NCBI RefSeq assembly: GCF_051262515.1
Contig: NZ_JBIMER010000008.1
Span: 62,001 to 126,000 of the forward strand
Direction: 5' to 3'
DNA from: Arthrobacter_N sp051262515
Lineage (GTDB): Bacteria; Actinomycetota; Actinomycetes; Actinomycetales; Micrococcaceae
Length of the DNA: 64,000 nucleotides
Position 1 is the stretch's first letter; the number at the start of each line of letters is the position of its first letter. Below, in pieces: positions 24,344-33,285 of this stretch. A model generated the notes under the pieces. It saw only the letters and a program-made list of their open reading frames with translations, did no database searches and had not been told where the DNA came from. The position numbers and the translations under genes are program-made.

Positions 24344-25612
24344 CTAGACCGTGGCGAGCGCGGGGGCGCCCACGGCGACGCGCGTGGCGTCTGTCAGGAT
24401 CTGCAGGCCGCGGTTCAGGTCGGCGTCGCTGATGGTCAGCGCCGGCATGAGCTTGAGGACCTCGTCGTCCGGTCCCGAGGTCTCCACCAGGAGACCGCGG
24501 CGGAACGACTCGGCTGCCACGAGGCCGGCGGTGGACTTGTCCGGGAAGCGCACTCCGGCGAGCAGGCCGCGTCCGCGGACGGATGCGCCTTCGACCGAGG
24601 CGGCCAACGCGTCCAGTCCGCGGTGCAGCGTGGCGATGGTGCCGGCGACCTGGTTCTGGAAGTCGTCGTTGGCCCAGTAGTTCTCCAGCGCCGCGGTGGC
24701 GGTGATGAACGCGGGGTTGTGGCCGCGGAAGGTGCCGTTGTGCTCGCCCGGGCCCCAGACGTCCAGTTCGCGGCGGAACAGGGTGAGCGCCATCGGCAGG
24801 CCGAAGCCGGAGATGGACTTGGAGAGGCACACGATGTCCGGCTCGATGCCGGCTTCCTCGAAGCTGAAGAACGTGCCCGTGCGGCCGCAGCCGGCCTGCA
24901 CGTCGTCGACGATCAGCAGGATCTCGTGCTTCTTGCACAGGTCGGAGAGTCCGCGGAGCCAGCCGGCGCGCGCGGCGTTGAGGCCACCCTCGCCCTGAAC
25001 GGTCTCGACGATGATGGCCGCCGGCTTGTCCACGCCCGAGCCGCTGTCCTCGAGGACGCGCTCCAGCCACAGGAAATCTGCCGTCTCGCCGTCGAAGTAG
25101 TCGTCGTACGGAATCTTGGAGCTGTTGGTCAGCGGGATGCCGGCGCCCTTGCGCTTCATCGAGTTGCCGGTGACGGACAGCGAGCCCAGCGTCATGCCGT
25201 GGAAGGCATTCGTGAAGGAGAGGATGTGCTGGCGGCCGGTGACCTTGCGGGCCAGCTTGAGGGCCGCCTCAACGGTGTTGGTCCCTGTCGGGCCGGGGAA
25301 CATGACCTTGTAGTCCAGGTTGCGCGGCTCCAGGATGAGGCGCTGGAACGTCTCGAGGAACGTGCGCTTCGCCGGCGTCTTCATGTCGAGCGAATGCACG
25401 ACGGCGCCGCTCGCCAGGTAGTCCATCAGCGGCGCCAGCAGCTTCGGGTTGTTGTGGCCGTAGTTGAGGGCGCCGGCTCCGGAGAAGAAGTCCAGGTAGT
25501 CGGTGCCGTCCTCGGCGGTCATGGTGCTGCCGGAGGAGTGCGTGAACACTGCCGGCCAGCTGCGGCAGTAGCCGCGGACCTCGGACTCGAGCGTCTCGAA
25601 AATGTCAGTCAT
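24344..25612 (-). CDS. ectB: Diaminobutyrate-2-oxoglutarate aminotransferase
   Basis: EctB makes L-2,4-diaminobutyrate from aspartate semialdehyde and glutamate, the first committed step of ectoine synthesis. It is 422 residues, a class III PLP aminotransferase: FFSGAGALNYGHNNPKLL, FPGPTGTNTVEAALKLARKVTGR, SFTNAFHGMTLGSLSVTGN, IVETVQGEGGLNAA, DDVQAGCGRTGTFFSFE and the Schiff-base Lys in CLSKSISGFGLPMAL. GAAGGGA precedes ATG 25612 by seven bases. It is 93 bases after ectA and 72 before ectC in one operon. Confidence 0.97.
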   Translation of the reverse strand: MTDIFETLESEVRGYCRSWPAVFTHSSGSTMTAEDGTDYLDFFSGAGALNYGHNNPKLLAPLMDYLASGAVVHSLDMKTPAKRTFLETFQRLILEPRNLDYKVMFPGPTGTNTVEAALKLARKVTGRQHILSFTNAFHGMTLGSLSVTGNSMKRKGAGIPLTNSSKIPYDDYFDGETADFLWLERVLEDSGSGVDKPAAIIVETVQGEGGLNAARAGWLRGLSDLCKKHEILLIVDDVQAGCGRTGTFFSFEEAGIEPDIVCLSKSISGFGLPMALTLFRRELDVWGPGEHNGTFRGHNPAFITATAALENYWANDDFQNQVAGTIATLHRGLDALAASVEGASVRGRGLLAGVRFPDKSTAGLVAAESFRRGLLVETSGPDDEVLKLMPALTISDADLNRGLQILTDATRVAVGAPALATV

Positions 25613-25705
25613 GGGAAATCCCTTCGGTGGTGGTGCGAGTGGCGCCGTGGACGGTGCGGAGGCAACGGCGTCGTACGGCGGTGGTGGAGTGGACGCGTGG
25701 TGCGG

Positions 25706-26263
25706 TCAGCGGGCGGATGCGCCGGTCAACTGCAGTGCGCGCAGGTCCGCGTCGAGGCCGAGCGGGCCGATGCGGTACAGGTACTCGGTGTCGTGGCCGT
25801 CCGGGTAGAGATCCGGGGTGAAGAGCGGTTCGCGGTCGAAATCCGCTCCGTGCCGCTCGGCGAAACGGGTGAACAGGCGGTTGGAGGCCGCGTTGTCCGC
25901 CGTGATCGTGGTTTCCACGCGGTCGGCGCCGGCCCGGTGGGCCAGTTCGTCCAGCATGGCCGCGGCGAGGCCGCGTCCGCGCTGACTTTCGTCGACCGCG
26001 ACCTGCCACACCATCAGCGTGCCGGGCTCGTCGGGGCGCATGTAGCCCGTGACGAAGCCACAGGGTTCGTCGGCCGCGGTGGCGACGATGGACGTCGCCG
26101 CGAAGTCGCGGCACCACAGGAGATAGGAGTAGGACGAGTTGAGGTCCAGGACCTCCGTGTCGCGTGCCATGCGCCAGAGCGCGTGGCCGTCGGTTGTATC
26201 TGGGTGGCGGAATTCTGCCTCGTGCCTCGGACGTGTCTGGGGTTCTTCGAGTTGGTCAGCCAT
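25706..26263 (-). CDS. ectA: L-2,4-diaminobutyrate acetyltransferase
   Basis: EctA acetylates the gamma-amino group of diaminobutyrate with acetyl-CoA. This 185-residue GNAT protein shows FRHPDTTDGHALWRMARDTEVLDLNSSYSYLLW at the start, the acetyl-CoA loop QRGRGLAAAMLDELA, and VETTITADNAASNRLFTRFAERH. It is the first gene of ectABCD. No clear ribosome binding site precedes ATG 26263, so a leaderless or short-leader transcript is possible. Ectoine genes are usually induced by salt; the regulatory sites lie in the 440-base gap upstream. Confidence 0.95.
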   Translation of the reverse strand: MADQLEEPQTRPRHEAEFRHPDTTDGHALWRMARDTEVLDLNSSYSYLLWCRDFAATSIVATAADEPCGFVTGYMRPDEPGTLMVWQVAVDESQRGRGLAAAMLDELAHRAGADRVETTITADNAASNRLFTRFAERHGADFDREPLFTPDLYPDGHDTEYLYRIGPLGLDADLRALQLTGASAR

Positions 26264-26703
26264 CTATTCCAAGGTAGCGACCTGTGTGAGAACATCAAGC
26301 TGGGTCCGGGGTATTTGACACCATTTGGCGATATTTCGGCGGTCCGCGGCTCCGTCGAGCACCCCCGGGGATCGCCGGGTTGGCGCGGCTAGCGCGCTAG
26401 CGTAGTCACAACCCGGGCCCGCCTTCGCCATCGTTACCAAGCCGTTATATTTCGTAGCGTTCATCTTGCCGCTGGACGCCCTCACGGGGTAGCGTTCCCG
26501 CCCGCTTGCCGGGCAGAGGCGCTTACCGCGACGGCGTCCCGTCCGCCGACGCGCGGACTCGATTCGCGGCTGGTTTCGGGAACGAAAAACCCCTTTGCGT
26601 GCCACCGAAGACGCCTAGAGTGTGGGTACGGCGCACCGCCCCCACGGACGGAGTGCGCCGCCGAAGCGGGCGTGGCGCTCGCTGCACGATTCCAGGAGGA
26701 GCT
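26264..26703. other. Intergenic region upstream of ectA
   Basis: No convincing gene is seen in these 440 bases. It carries a 14-base perfect palindrome GCTAGCGCGCTAGC at 26388-26401 and AT-richer patches near 26310-26340 and 26430-26470 that could hold the ectA promoter. It separates the divergent ectoine operon and the broken hydrolase gene. Confidence 0.5.
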
Positions 26704-27446
26704 ATGGAACCCAACACCTCCCACATGCGCCGAGAAGAGGTCGACGTCGCCGGAACGCGGCTGTCCTACCTCGCGGCCGGCGACCCCGCCGCGCCGCCGT
26801 TGCTGCTGCTGCACGGCACATTTTGGAGCAGGGTGTGGCAGCCCGTGATGCCCCGGCTCGGGGACGCCGTGGCCTGCGTCGCGTTGGACCTGCCCGGTTT
26901 CGGGCGCAGCGACGGAGAGCTCGACGCCGGAACCGCCACCGCGGCGTCGCCCAACATCTCGCCGTCCACAGCGGGCGCGTCGACAAGCTCGTCCTGGTCA
27001 ATTCGGTGATGTTCGATTCGTGGCCCGTCCCCGCGGTGGCCCGCTTCCGCGACCCGGACGTCCGCGCGGGGACCACGCCCGAGGACCTGCTCGCCGCACG
27101 GACGAAGACCATGCAAATGACCGTGGGCCGCGAGTTCAGCGGCGACGAGATAGCGGACTACACGTCCCCTTGGACGAGCCCGGCCCGCTGCCGGTCGTGG
27201 ATGGCGATGGCAGGCGCAGCGGACGCGCGCTTCACCACGGATCTGGTCCCGGGTCTACTCGAGGCCGCCATCCCCACCCGCCTCGTCTGGGGACGCGACG
27301 ACGACTTCCAGAAGGTCGCCTTCGCGCGCCGGTACGTCCGCGAGATACCCGGGAGCGACCTCGTGGAGGTGACTGGCCGGCACATCCCCACCGAAGACTC
27401 CCCGGAGGCCGTCGCGTCCGCCATGCTCGAACACCTCACGGACTGA
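26704..27446 (+). pseudogene. Alpha/beta hydrolase, internal deletion and frameshift
   Basis: The first part (from ATG 26704, with AGGAGG just upstream) reads as an alpha/beta hydrolase: LLLLHGTFWSRVWQPV and LDLPGFGRSDGELDAG. The frame then runs into nonsense and stops at 27009. A second frame picks up from about 26950 with GVAQHLAVHSGRVDKLVLVNSVMFDSWP and continues to the end, including LVWGRDDDF (acid) and GRHIPTED (His). The stretch between, which should hold 30-40 residues with the nucleophile elbow, is missing. The gene therefore has a deletion that is not a multiple of three and cannot make an active enzyme. A sequencing or assembly error at about 26935-26960 is the alternative. Confidence 0.8.
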
Positions 27447-27457
27447 AAAGGGGCACG

Positions 27458-28195
27458 GTGGACGACTCGACGACGAACGAGGGGGCACGGATCCGGTTGT
27501 GGTCCGCGGAGGCTTTCGCTGCGCGACTCGACCGGCCGATGGGTTTGCTCGGGGTAGTTTTCCTGTTCGTGGTGCTCGGTCAACTCCTGGTCTCGGACCC
27601 GGGCTGGAGCCGGACCTTCGCCGTCGTCGGCTGGGTGTTTTGGGCGATCTTCGTCGCTGAGTTCCTGCTACGCGCCCACATTGCGCGTTTCCAAGGCGCG
27701 TTCTGGAAGCGGAACTGGTGGCAGGTGATCTTTTTGCTCGTGCCGTTTCTGCGCTTCTTCCGCGCCCTGCAGGCCGTGCGATTGCTGCGGTTGGGTCGCC
27801 TGGCCCGGGTCGGCGGGATCCTGTCCGCCGGGGTCCGCGGGTCCCGCTCGGCGGGGCGACTGCTGTCCAACCGGATCGGGTGGCTGGCGACGATCACCGC
27901 CGTCGTGGTCTTGGCGTCCAGCCAACTGCTCTACGCCGTCGGCTCCCACGCCAACTACACCGATGCCCTCTACGAGGCCGCCCTGGCCACCATCACGGGG
28001 AGCGGGATCACGACGGACGACGCGTTCTCCAAGGTCCTGCAGATCATCCTGGCGCTCTACTCGGTGGCCGTGTTCGCCACCCTCGCCGGTTCCCTGGGCG
28101 CGTACTTCCTGCGGGAGCCGCTGGCGGGTCCGGCGCCTCCCCCGGCTCCGGGAATGCCCCGTATGCCCCCGGGAGAGGGCCTGGGAGACTCGTAG
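27458..28195 (+). CDS. Voltage-gated-channel-like membrane protein
   Basis: A 245-residue protein built like a two-part ion channel. Four hydrophobic helices (about residues 25-110) include an S4-like VPFLRFFRALQAVRLLRLGRLARVGG, with Arg about every third residue. A pore-type region (residues 140-220) has the helix YEAALATITGSGITTDD where K+ channels have the TVGYG filter, then a final membrane helix. The usual filter is not present, so ion choice is uncertain or the protein is no longer a K+ channel. The tail is Pro-rich. GTG 27458 has AAAAGGGG upstream. It starts 11 bases after the broken hydrolase. Confidence 0.65.
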   Translation: MDDSTTNEGARIRLWSAEAFAARLDRPMGLLGVVFLFVVLGQLLVSDPGWSRTFAVVGWVFWAIFVAEFLLRAHIARFQGAFWKRNWWQVIFLLVPFLRFFRALQAVRLLRLGRLARVGGILSAGVRGSRSAGRLLSNRIGWLATITAVVVLASSQLLYAVGSHANYTDALYEAALATITGSGITTDDAFSKVLQIILALYSVAVFATLAGSLGAYFLREPLAGPAPPPAPGMPRMPPGEGLGDS

Positions 28196-28268
28196 CGAGG
28201 CGGCCCGCAAGCCTGACGCCCCGCGCAGCGGGAATCGGCGCGATCCCGACAACGGAAGGAACAGCACG

Positions 28269-28787
28269 ATGTGGTTCGACTCCTGGCCCGAGCTGATGCG
28301 GACGCTACTGGTGGGCACGGCGGCGTACGCGTGCCTCGTCGTCGTACTCCGTATTTCCGGGAAACGCACACTGGCGCAATTGAACGCCTTCGACTTCGTG
28401 GTCACGGTCGCCCTGGGCTCCACCTTGGCCACCATTCTGCTCAGCAAGGACGTGTCTTGGGCCGAGGGGCTGGCGGCCTTCGCGGTTCTGGCCGGCCTCC
28501 AATTCGTCGTGGCCTGGGCCTGCGCACGCCACCCCCGTCTCCGCGGCATCTTCACATCCGAGCCCGTGCTCCTACTCGCCAACGGGGTCATCCAGCCCGC
28601 CGCGATGGCACGCAACCGTCTCGCCGAATCCGAACTGCGCCAGGCCGTGCGGCTTCAGGGCCTCGGCGATCCCTCCGCGGCCAAGGCGGTGGTCCTGGAG
28701 TCCAACGGCAAGCTCAGCGTCATCACGCCCGCGAAATACGGCGACGGGTCCGCACTTCGCGGCGTGCGCGGAAGCGAGGTCTTGTAA
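28269..28787 (+). CDS. YetF/DUF421 family membrane protein
   Basis: A 172-residue DUF421 (YetF-like) protein. Three membrane helices cover residues 8-85 (LLVGTAAYACLVVVLRISGKRTLAQLNAFDFVVTVALGSTLATILL), then a soluble YetF domain with EPVLLLANGVIQPAAMARNRLAESELRQAVRLQGL and AKAVVLESNGKLSVIT. The RISGKR and FDFVVTVALGS motifs are diagnostic. The role is unknown; the family is common next to stress and membrane genes. ATG 28269 follows AACGGAAGGAACAGC, a good binding site. It is 73 bases after the channel-like gene. Confidence 0.85.
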   Translation: MWFDSWPELMRTLLVGTAAYACLVVVLRISGKRTLAQLNAFDFVVTVALGSTLATILLSKDVSWAEGLAAFAVLAGLQFVVAWACARHPRLRGIFTSEPVLLLANGVIQPAAMARNRLAESELRQAVRLQGLGDPSAAKAVVLESNGKLSVITPAKYGDGSALRGVRGSEVL

Positions 28788-28833
28788 CCGGCTCCCGCGA
28801 TGGGCGCACCCTCCACGGTACCGGGGCCGCGGT

Positions 28834-29940
28834 TCAGCCGTGGCGGGGCTGGTGGCGGCCGGGGAACGGGTCGGCGCCGAACCGGTTGCCGATCCATATT
28901 TTGGCGATGGACCAGCCGACTGCGGCCACCGGCACCGCAAGAATGGCGCCGGTGATTCCGGCGAGGACGGTCCCGGCGGTCAGGGACACCAGGATGACCA
29001 GCGGGTGGATGTTGAGGGTCTTGCCCATCACGACCGGTTGGAGAAGATTTCCCTCGAGCTGGTTCACGGCGACGATGACGCCGACGACGATCAGTGCCGC
29101 CAGCGGGCCGTTAGCCACCAGCGCGACGACCGCCGCGAGGACACCGGCGAAGGTCGCGCCGATCAGTGGGATGAAGGCCCCCACGAAGACCACGGCCGCA
29201 AGGGGTAGCGCCAGCGGGACCTGCAGTATCCACAGGGCGATCCCGATCAGCACGGAGTCGACCAGTGCCACGATGGCCGTGCCCCGGACGTAACCACCCA
29301 GGACCTCGATGCTGCGGATCCCGGCGAGCCGCGTTTTCGCCCGCTGCCGGCCCGTGAAGGGTTGAAGGCAAAACACCCACATCCTCCTGCCGTCCTTGAG
29401 GAAGAAGAACAGGATGACCGCCATGAGGACGAAGCCGGCGGCGAACTCCGTGGCGGCGAAGATGCCGTCCACGGCGGGGTTCCCCGCGCCGGCGCTGGTG
29501 GCGAAGTCCATCGCGGACTCGCGGGCGTCTTGGACCATGACATCGTCCACGGGCAGGGGTCCCTGCCTCAGGAGCGCGTACAGCTGGTCGAACCCCTCCC
29601 CCGCTTTGGCGACCAGGGAGTCCCATTGGCTGCGAACGGTCACGACAATACCCGCGACCACTGCCCCGAACACCGTCAGGAGCGCGATAAACGCCGTACC
29701 GGTCGCCAGCGCATCAGGCCACCCCCTGCGGCGAAGCCAATTGACCAGCGGGACGATGGCCGCAGCCAGGATCAGGGCCAGCAGGAACGGGATGACCACG
29801 AGCCTGACCTGCAACAGCACGAAGATGGCGACGGCCACCAGCGCGAGCACCCACAGAAGTTGGCGGGAGCGTTCCCCGGCCCGGCTTAGGCTGTCTGGCC
29901 ACCGCATCCCCTCACCGGGGTCCTGCTTGATCTGTGCCAC
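28834..29940 (-). CDS. AI-2E family transporter
   Basis: A 368-residue member of the AI-2E (PerM/TqsA) family with eight or so membrane helices. The N-terminal pair (LLWVLALVAVAIFVLLQVRLVVIPFLLALILAAAIVPLVNWL) and the C-terminal GAFIPLIGATFAGVLAAVVALVANGPLAALIVVGVIVAVNQLEGNLLQPVVMGKTLNIHPLVILVSL block are typical. Members export autoinducer-2, or act as Na+/H+ antiporters or osmotic carriers; which applies here is not known. GTG 29940 was chosen because GAGGAAGG lies seven bases upstream. The upstream frame to 30012 has no support. Confidence 0.85.
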   Translation of the reverse strand: MAQIKQDPGEGMRWPDSLSRAGERSRQLLWVLALVAVAIFVLLQVRLVVIPFLLALILAAAIVPLVNWLRRRGWPDALATGTAFIALLTVFGAVVAGIVVTVRSQWDSLVAKAGEGFDQLYALLRQGPLPVDDVMVQDARESAMDFATSAGAGNPAVDGIFAATEFAAGFVLMAVILFFFLKDGRRMWVFCLQPFTGRQRAKTRLAGIRSIEVLGGYVRGTAIVALVDSVLIGIALWILQVPLALPLAAVVFVGAFIPLIGATFAGVLAAVVALVANGPLAALIVVGVIVAVNQLEGNLLQPVVMGKTLNIHPLVILVSLTAGTVLAGITGAILAVPVAAVGWSIAKIWIGNRFGADPFPGRHQPRHG

Positions 29941-30203
29941 GCGCGCCCTTCCTCTCTGGGGCAGGTCGCGGAACCACGACTCTTGAAGCCCAAACCCGTC
30001 AACGGCAACCACCAGCCTACCGATGCTCGGGACGCGGCATTGCCCGGCATCGGTATCGGCAGCAGCCTCCGGGCCTCCAACGCGGACCCGGCTTCAGCGC
30101 GCATTCGCTGACGTCCAGCTTCGGTTCAGACAGAAGTGCCGACCACGCCGTTGGCGACCTCGTGCGACTGCGCATACGCCAGCAGCGCGGAGGTGGTCCG
30201 TTC

Positions 30204-30807
30204 ATCCGGGAGTGGGGATGGCGCGTCGCGTTCGGCATCGGCGGCGTGCTGGGCGCCTTCGCGCTGTACCTCCGCCGTCGGCTCGATCATGTTCTACACC
30301 TGGCTGATCTTCATGCCCACCTACGCTCGGCTCCACCATGGGCAGGACCCGTTCAGCGAGCTCACCACAAGCCTGATCGCGCAGGTCTACTTCCTGGGCG
30401 CCGGGCGGCTCGGCGACCGGATCGGGCGCAGGCCCATGGTCATCACGTTCGGCATCGCCTTCGTCCTGCTGACCATCCCGATCCAAGGTCTGGCCGACGG
30501 CAGCTTCGGCCGCCTGCTGCTGGCGATGCTTGCGTCGCTGACGATCATGGCACTGCTCTTTGGCGTCAACGGCGCCGTGTGGGCTGAAGTGTTCCCGACC
30601 CGGGTCCGCGCGGTCGGCGTCGCGGGACCGCTGTCCCTGGCGACGGCGATCTTCGGCGGAACCGCTCCTCACATCAACGCCGCCCTGTCGCAGGCCGGAC
30701 ACCAGAACTGGTTCCTCTTCTACCTGATCGCCGTTGCGGCGATCACGCTGGCCACCGGCGTCCTCATGAAGGAAACCAAGGACAGCGCGCTCATTCGCGA
30801 AAACTGA
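30204..30807 (+). pseudogene. MFS transporter remnant
   Basis: Fragments of a metabolite:H+ symporter-type MFS protein. In one frame (30204-30282) is IREWGWRVAFGIGGVLGAFALYLRR; in a second frame, from about 30283, is SIMFYTWLIFMPTYARLHH, the cytoplasmic loop GRLGDRIGRRP, and the last helices to the stop at 30807, including VWAEVFPTRVRAVGVAGP. Between the two there is a frame change with about 50 residues lost, and another short piece is missing before the GDRIGRRP loop. The first half of the transporter is absent, with nothing recognisable in 29941-30203. This is a decayed gene. Confidence 0.75.
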
Positions 30808-30808
30808 C

Positions 30809-30840
30809 GATGCCGGGGCGCCCCACGGCGCCCCGGCATC
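30809..30840. terminator. Bidirectional terminator hairpin
   Basis: A perfect 14-base-pair stem (30809-30822 with 30827-30840) and a 4-base loop sits right after the MFS remnant and 60 bases beyond the stop of the convergent epimerase gene. Confidence 0.8.
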
Positions 30841-30900
30841 TCCCCCCGGCCGCGGCCCGGTCCCGCGCTCCCCCGGCGCGGGGCCCGGGCCGCCTCGGCG

Positions 30901-31902
30901 TCAGCCCTGCTTGAAGGCGGCGTCGAAGGACAGGGCCGACGCCGGAAAGTCGAACCTCTTGAGCGCGGCCAGTGCCTCCGGCGCGCCGTGAAAGCGGTCC
31001 ATCCCGGCGTCCTCCCACTCGACCGAAATCGGTCCCGCGTAGCCGGCCGCCGCGAGGGCCCGGAACGCGTCCTCCCAGGGCACGTCGCCGCGTCCGGCGG
31101 AGACGAAGTCCCAGCCGCGCCGAGGGTCGCCCCACGGCAGGTGCGAGCCGAGGATACCGTTGCGTCCCCCGCCCATCCGCATCCGCGTGTCCTTGCAGTC
31201 CACGTGGTAGATCCGGTCGGCGAAGTCGGAGATGAACGCCACCGGGTCGATCCCCTGCCACATCATGTGGCTCGGGTCCCAGTTCAACCCGAACGCCTCG
31301 CGGTGCCCGATTGCCTCCAGTGTTCTGACAGTGGACCAGTGGTCGTAGGCGATCTCGGACGGATGAACCTCGTGAGCGAAACGCACCCCGCACTCGTCGA
31401 ACACGTCCAGGATGGGATTCCAACGGTCCGCGAAGTCCCGGTAGCCGGCATCGATGGTCTCCGCCGGGACCGGCGGAAACATCGCCACGTACTGCCAGAT
31501 GGACGATCCGGTGAATCCGACGACGGTGTCCACGCCGAGCTTCTTCGCCAGCCGCGCGGTGTGCTTGAGTTCCTCGGCCGCGCGCCGCCGCACGCCCTCG
31601 GCGTCGCCATCGCCCCAGACGCGTTCCCCGACGATCCCCTGGTGCCGGAAGTCGATCGGGTCGTCGCAGACCGCCTGGCCCTTGAGGTGGTTGGAGATGG
31701 CCCAGACCTTCAGCCCGTGGCGTTCGAGGATCTCGAGGCGTCCGGCGACGTACTCGTCGTCGTCCCACCGCCACGCGTCCAGGTGTTCGCCGGAGACCGC
31801 GATCTCCAACCCGTCGTAGCCCCAGCCGGCGGCGAGTCGGGCCACCTCCTCCAGCGGCAGGTCCGCCCACTGTCCGGTGAACAGCGTGAAGTTGCGTGCC
31901 AT
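30901..31902 (-). CDS. Sugar phosphate isomerase/epimerase family protein
   Basis: A 333-residue AP-endonuclease-2-type TIM barrel, the family of sugar isomerases and epimerases (IolE, IolH and similar). Metal-site residues are seen in WGYDGLEIAV, VHPSEIAYD, GLNWDPSHMMWQG, YHVDCKDTRMRM and ISVEWED. The gene overlaps the upstream oxidoreductase: the stop TGA overlaps an ATG at 31908, while ATG 31902 has GGAG seven bases ahead; either start is possible. With the Gfo/Idh/MocA partner it probably oxidises and isomerises an inositol or related sugar (inference). No sugar transporter is next to it. Confidence 0.85.
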   Translation of the reverse strand: MARNFTLFTGQWADLPLEEVARLAAGWGYDGLEIAVSGEHLDAWRWDDDEYVAGRLEILERHGLKVWAISNHLKGQAVCDDPIDFRHQGIVGERVWGDGDAEGVRRRAAEELKHTARLAKKLGVDTVVGFTGSSIWQYVAMFPPVPAETIDAGYRDFADRWNPILDVFDECGVRFAHEVHPSEIAYDHWSTVRTLEAIGHREAFGLNWDPSHMMWQGIDPVAFISDFADRIYHVDCKDTRMRMGGGRNGILGSHLPWGDPRRGWDFVSAGRGDVPWEDAFRALAAAGYAGPISVEWEDAGMDRFHGAPEALAALKRFDFPASALSFDAAFKQG

Positions 31903-31904
31903 AG

Positions 31905-33029
31905 TCATGCTCCAATCCGAGTGGTGGACCCGCCGTTGCCAGCGCTTGTCTCGATCGCCTCCAGCACCTGTTGCACGACCAAGCCGTCCGCGAACGACGG
32001 CGACGCGGGGCGTCCGTCCGCGATCGCACCGAGGAAGTCGGCCGCCTGGTGCGTGAACGCGTGCTCCCAGCCGAGCACGTGGCCTGGGGGCCACCATGCA
32101 TTTACATAGGGGTGGCCGGGCTCGGTGACAACGACGCGACGGTAACCGGACTCCTCCGCCGGGTTGGCGCCGTCCAGAAACTGCAGTTCGTTGGGGCGTT
32201 CGAGGTCGAACGAGAGCGCGCCGGCGCTCCCGTAGACCTCGATCCGCAGTGCATTCTTCCGTCCCAACGCCACACGGGACACGTCGACGCTCGCCACGGC
32301 GCCGCCGTCGAGCCCCAACGTCGCCCAAGCGGCGTCGTCGACTGTCACCGGCTCCGGGCCGTCCGGGCCCGGACGCTCCGGGACGAACGTGTGCAGTGTG
32401 CCCGAGGCCGTCGTCACCTTCTGCCCGGTGAGGTACTGGACCTGGTCCACCGCGTGGGAGGCAATGTCCCCCAGCGCGCCCGAGCCGGCAGTCTCCTTGC
32501 GCAGGCGCCAGGTCATCGGGGCGCCGGCGTCCGCGAGCCAGTCCTGCAGATAATCGGCGCGGACTTGCCGCACGGTGCCCAGCCGTCCTGAATGGATGAG
32601 ATCGCGGGCATAGGCCAGCGCGGGCACGCGGCGGTACGTGAATCCGACCATCGACACCTGATTCGGCGCCGCCTCCGCGGCGGCAACCATCGCGCGGGCC
32701 TCGGGGAGGGTGTTGGACAGCGGCTTCTCGACGAGTACGTGCTGGCCGGCCTCGAGCGCCGCGATCGCGATCTCCGCATGCAGCCAGCCGGGGGCGCAGA
32801 TGTCGATAATGTCGATGTCGTCCCGCCCCACCACATCCCGCCAGTCCGTGGCTGTCTCCGCCCAGCCGTGACGCCGTGCGGCCTCTTTGGTGGCGGCGGG
32901 GTCGCGACCCACCAGAACAGCCTGCCGCACGTCAGGGACGTCGAAGTAGGCGCCCACGTTGCGCCAGGCGTTCGAGTGCGCCCGTCCCATGAAGGCGTAG
33001 CCGACGGTGGCAACCCGCAGTTCTTTCAT
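31905..33029 (-). CDS. Gfo/Idh/MocA family oxidoreductase
   Basis: A 374-residue NAD(P)-dependent dehydrogenase of the Gfo/Idh/MocA family. The Rossmann motif is VGYAFMGRAH near residue 9 (Gly-x-x-Gly form with Ala and Phe), the EKPLSN motif with catalytic Lys follows IDICAPGWLHAEIAIAALEAGQHVLV, and GDIASHAVDQVQYLTG holds the catalytic Asp/His. It oxidises a sugar or cyclitol hydroxyl. ATG 33029 has only a weak binding site (GGCGTGGAA). It is the first gene of a two-gene operon with the epimerase and is divergent from the Cys-rich protein gene. Confidence 0.88.
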   Translation of the reverse strand: MKELRVATVGYAFMGRAHSNAWRNVGAYFDVPDVRQAVLVGRDPAATKEAARRHGWAETATDWRDVVGRDDIDIIDICAPGWLHAEIAIAALEAGQHVLVEKPLSNTLPEARAMVAAAEAAPNQVSMVGFTYRRVPALAYARDLIHSGRLGTVRQVRADYLQDWLADAGAPMTWRLRKETAGSGALGDIASHAVDQVQYLTGQKVTTASGTLHTFVPERPGPDGPEPVTVDDAAWATLGLDGGAVASVDVSRVALGRKNALRIEVYGSAGALSFDLERPNELQFLDGANPAEESGYRRVVVTEPGHPYVNAWWPPGHVLGWEHAFTHQAADFLGAIADGRPASPSFADGLVVQQVLEAIETSAGNGGSTTRIGA

Positions 33030-33285
33030 TTCCACGCCCCAGCCGCAGTTTTCCGGAGGACCGCGCGGTCGCGGTTGCCTCCGCACCAGCATGGACCGCA
33101 AGTCTTCAAGTTGCCACACGCTTCCGCGACCCGCGGCTCATAACGGTGCGCGCCCGGCGCCGGCGCCCCGTCGCGTCGACGCCGCCCCTGTTCCCCCTTC
33201 CTATCCCGTGGGTTAGGGTCGGCCGCGGGGGCCCTTTCGGACCCCGTCGGAGGACGACACCTCGCCCCAAACGAAGGAGAGACCG

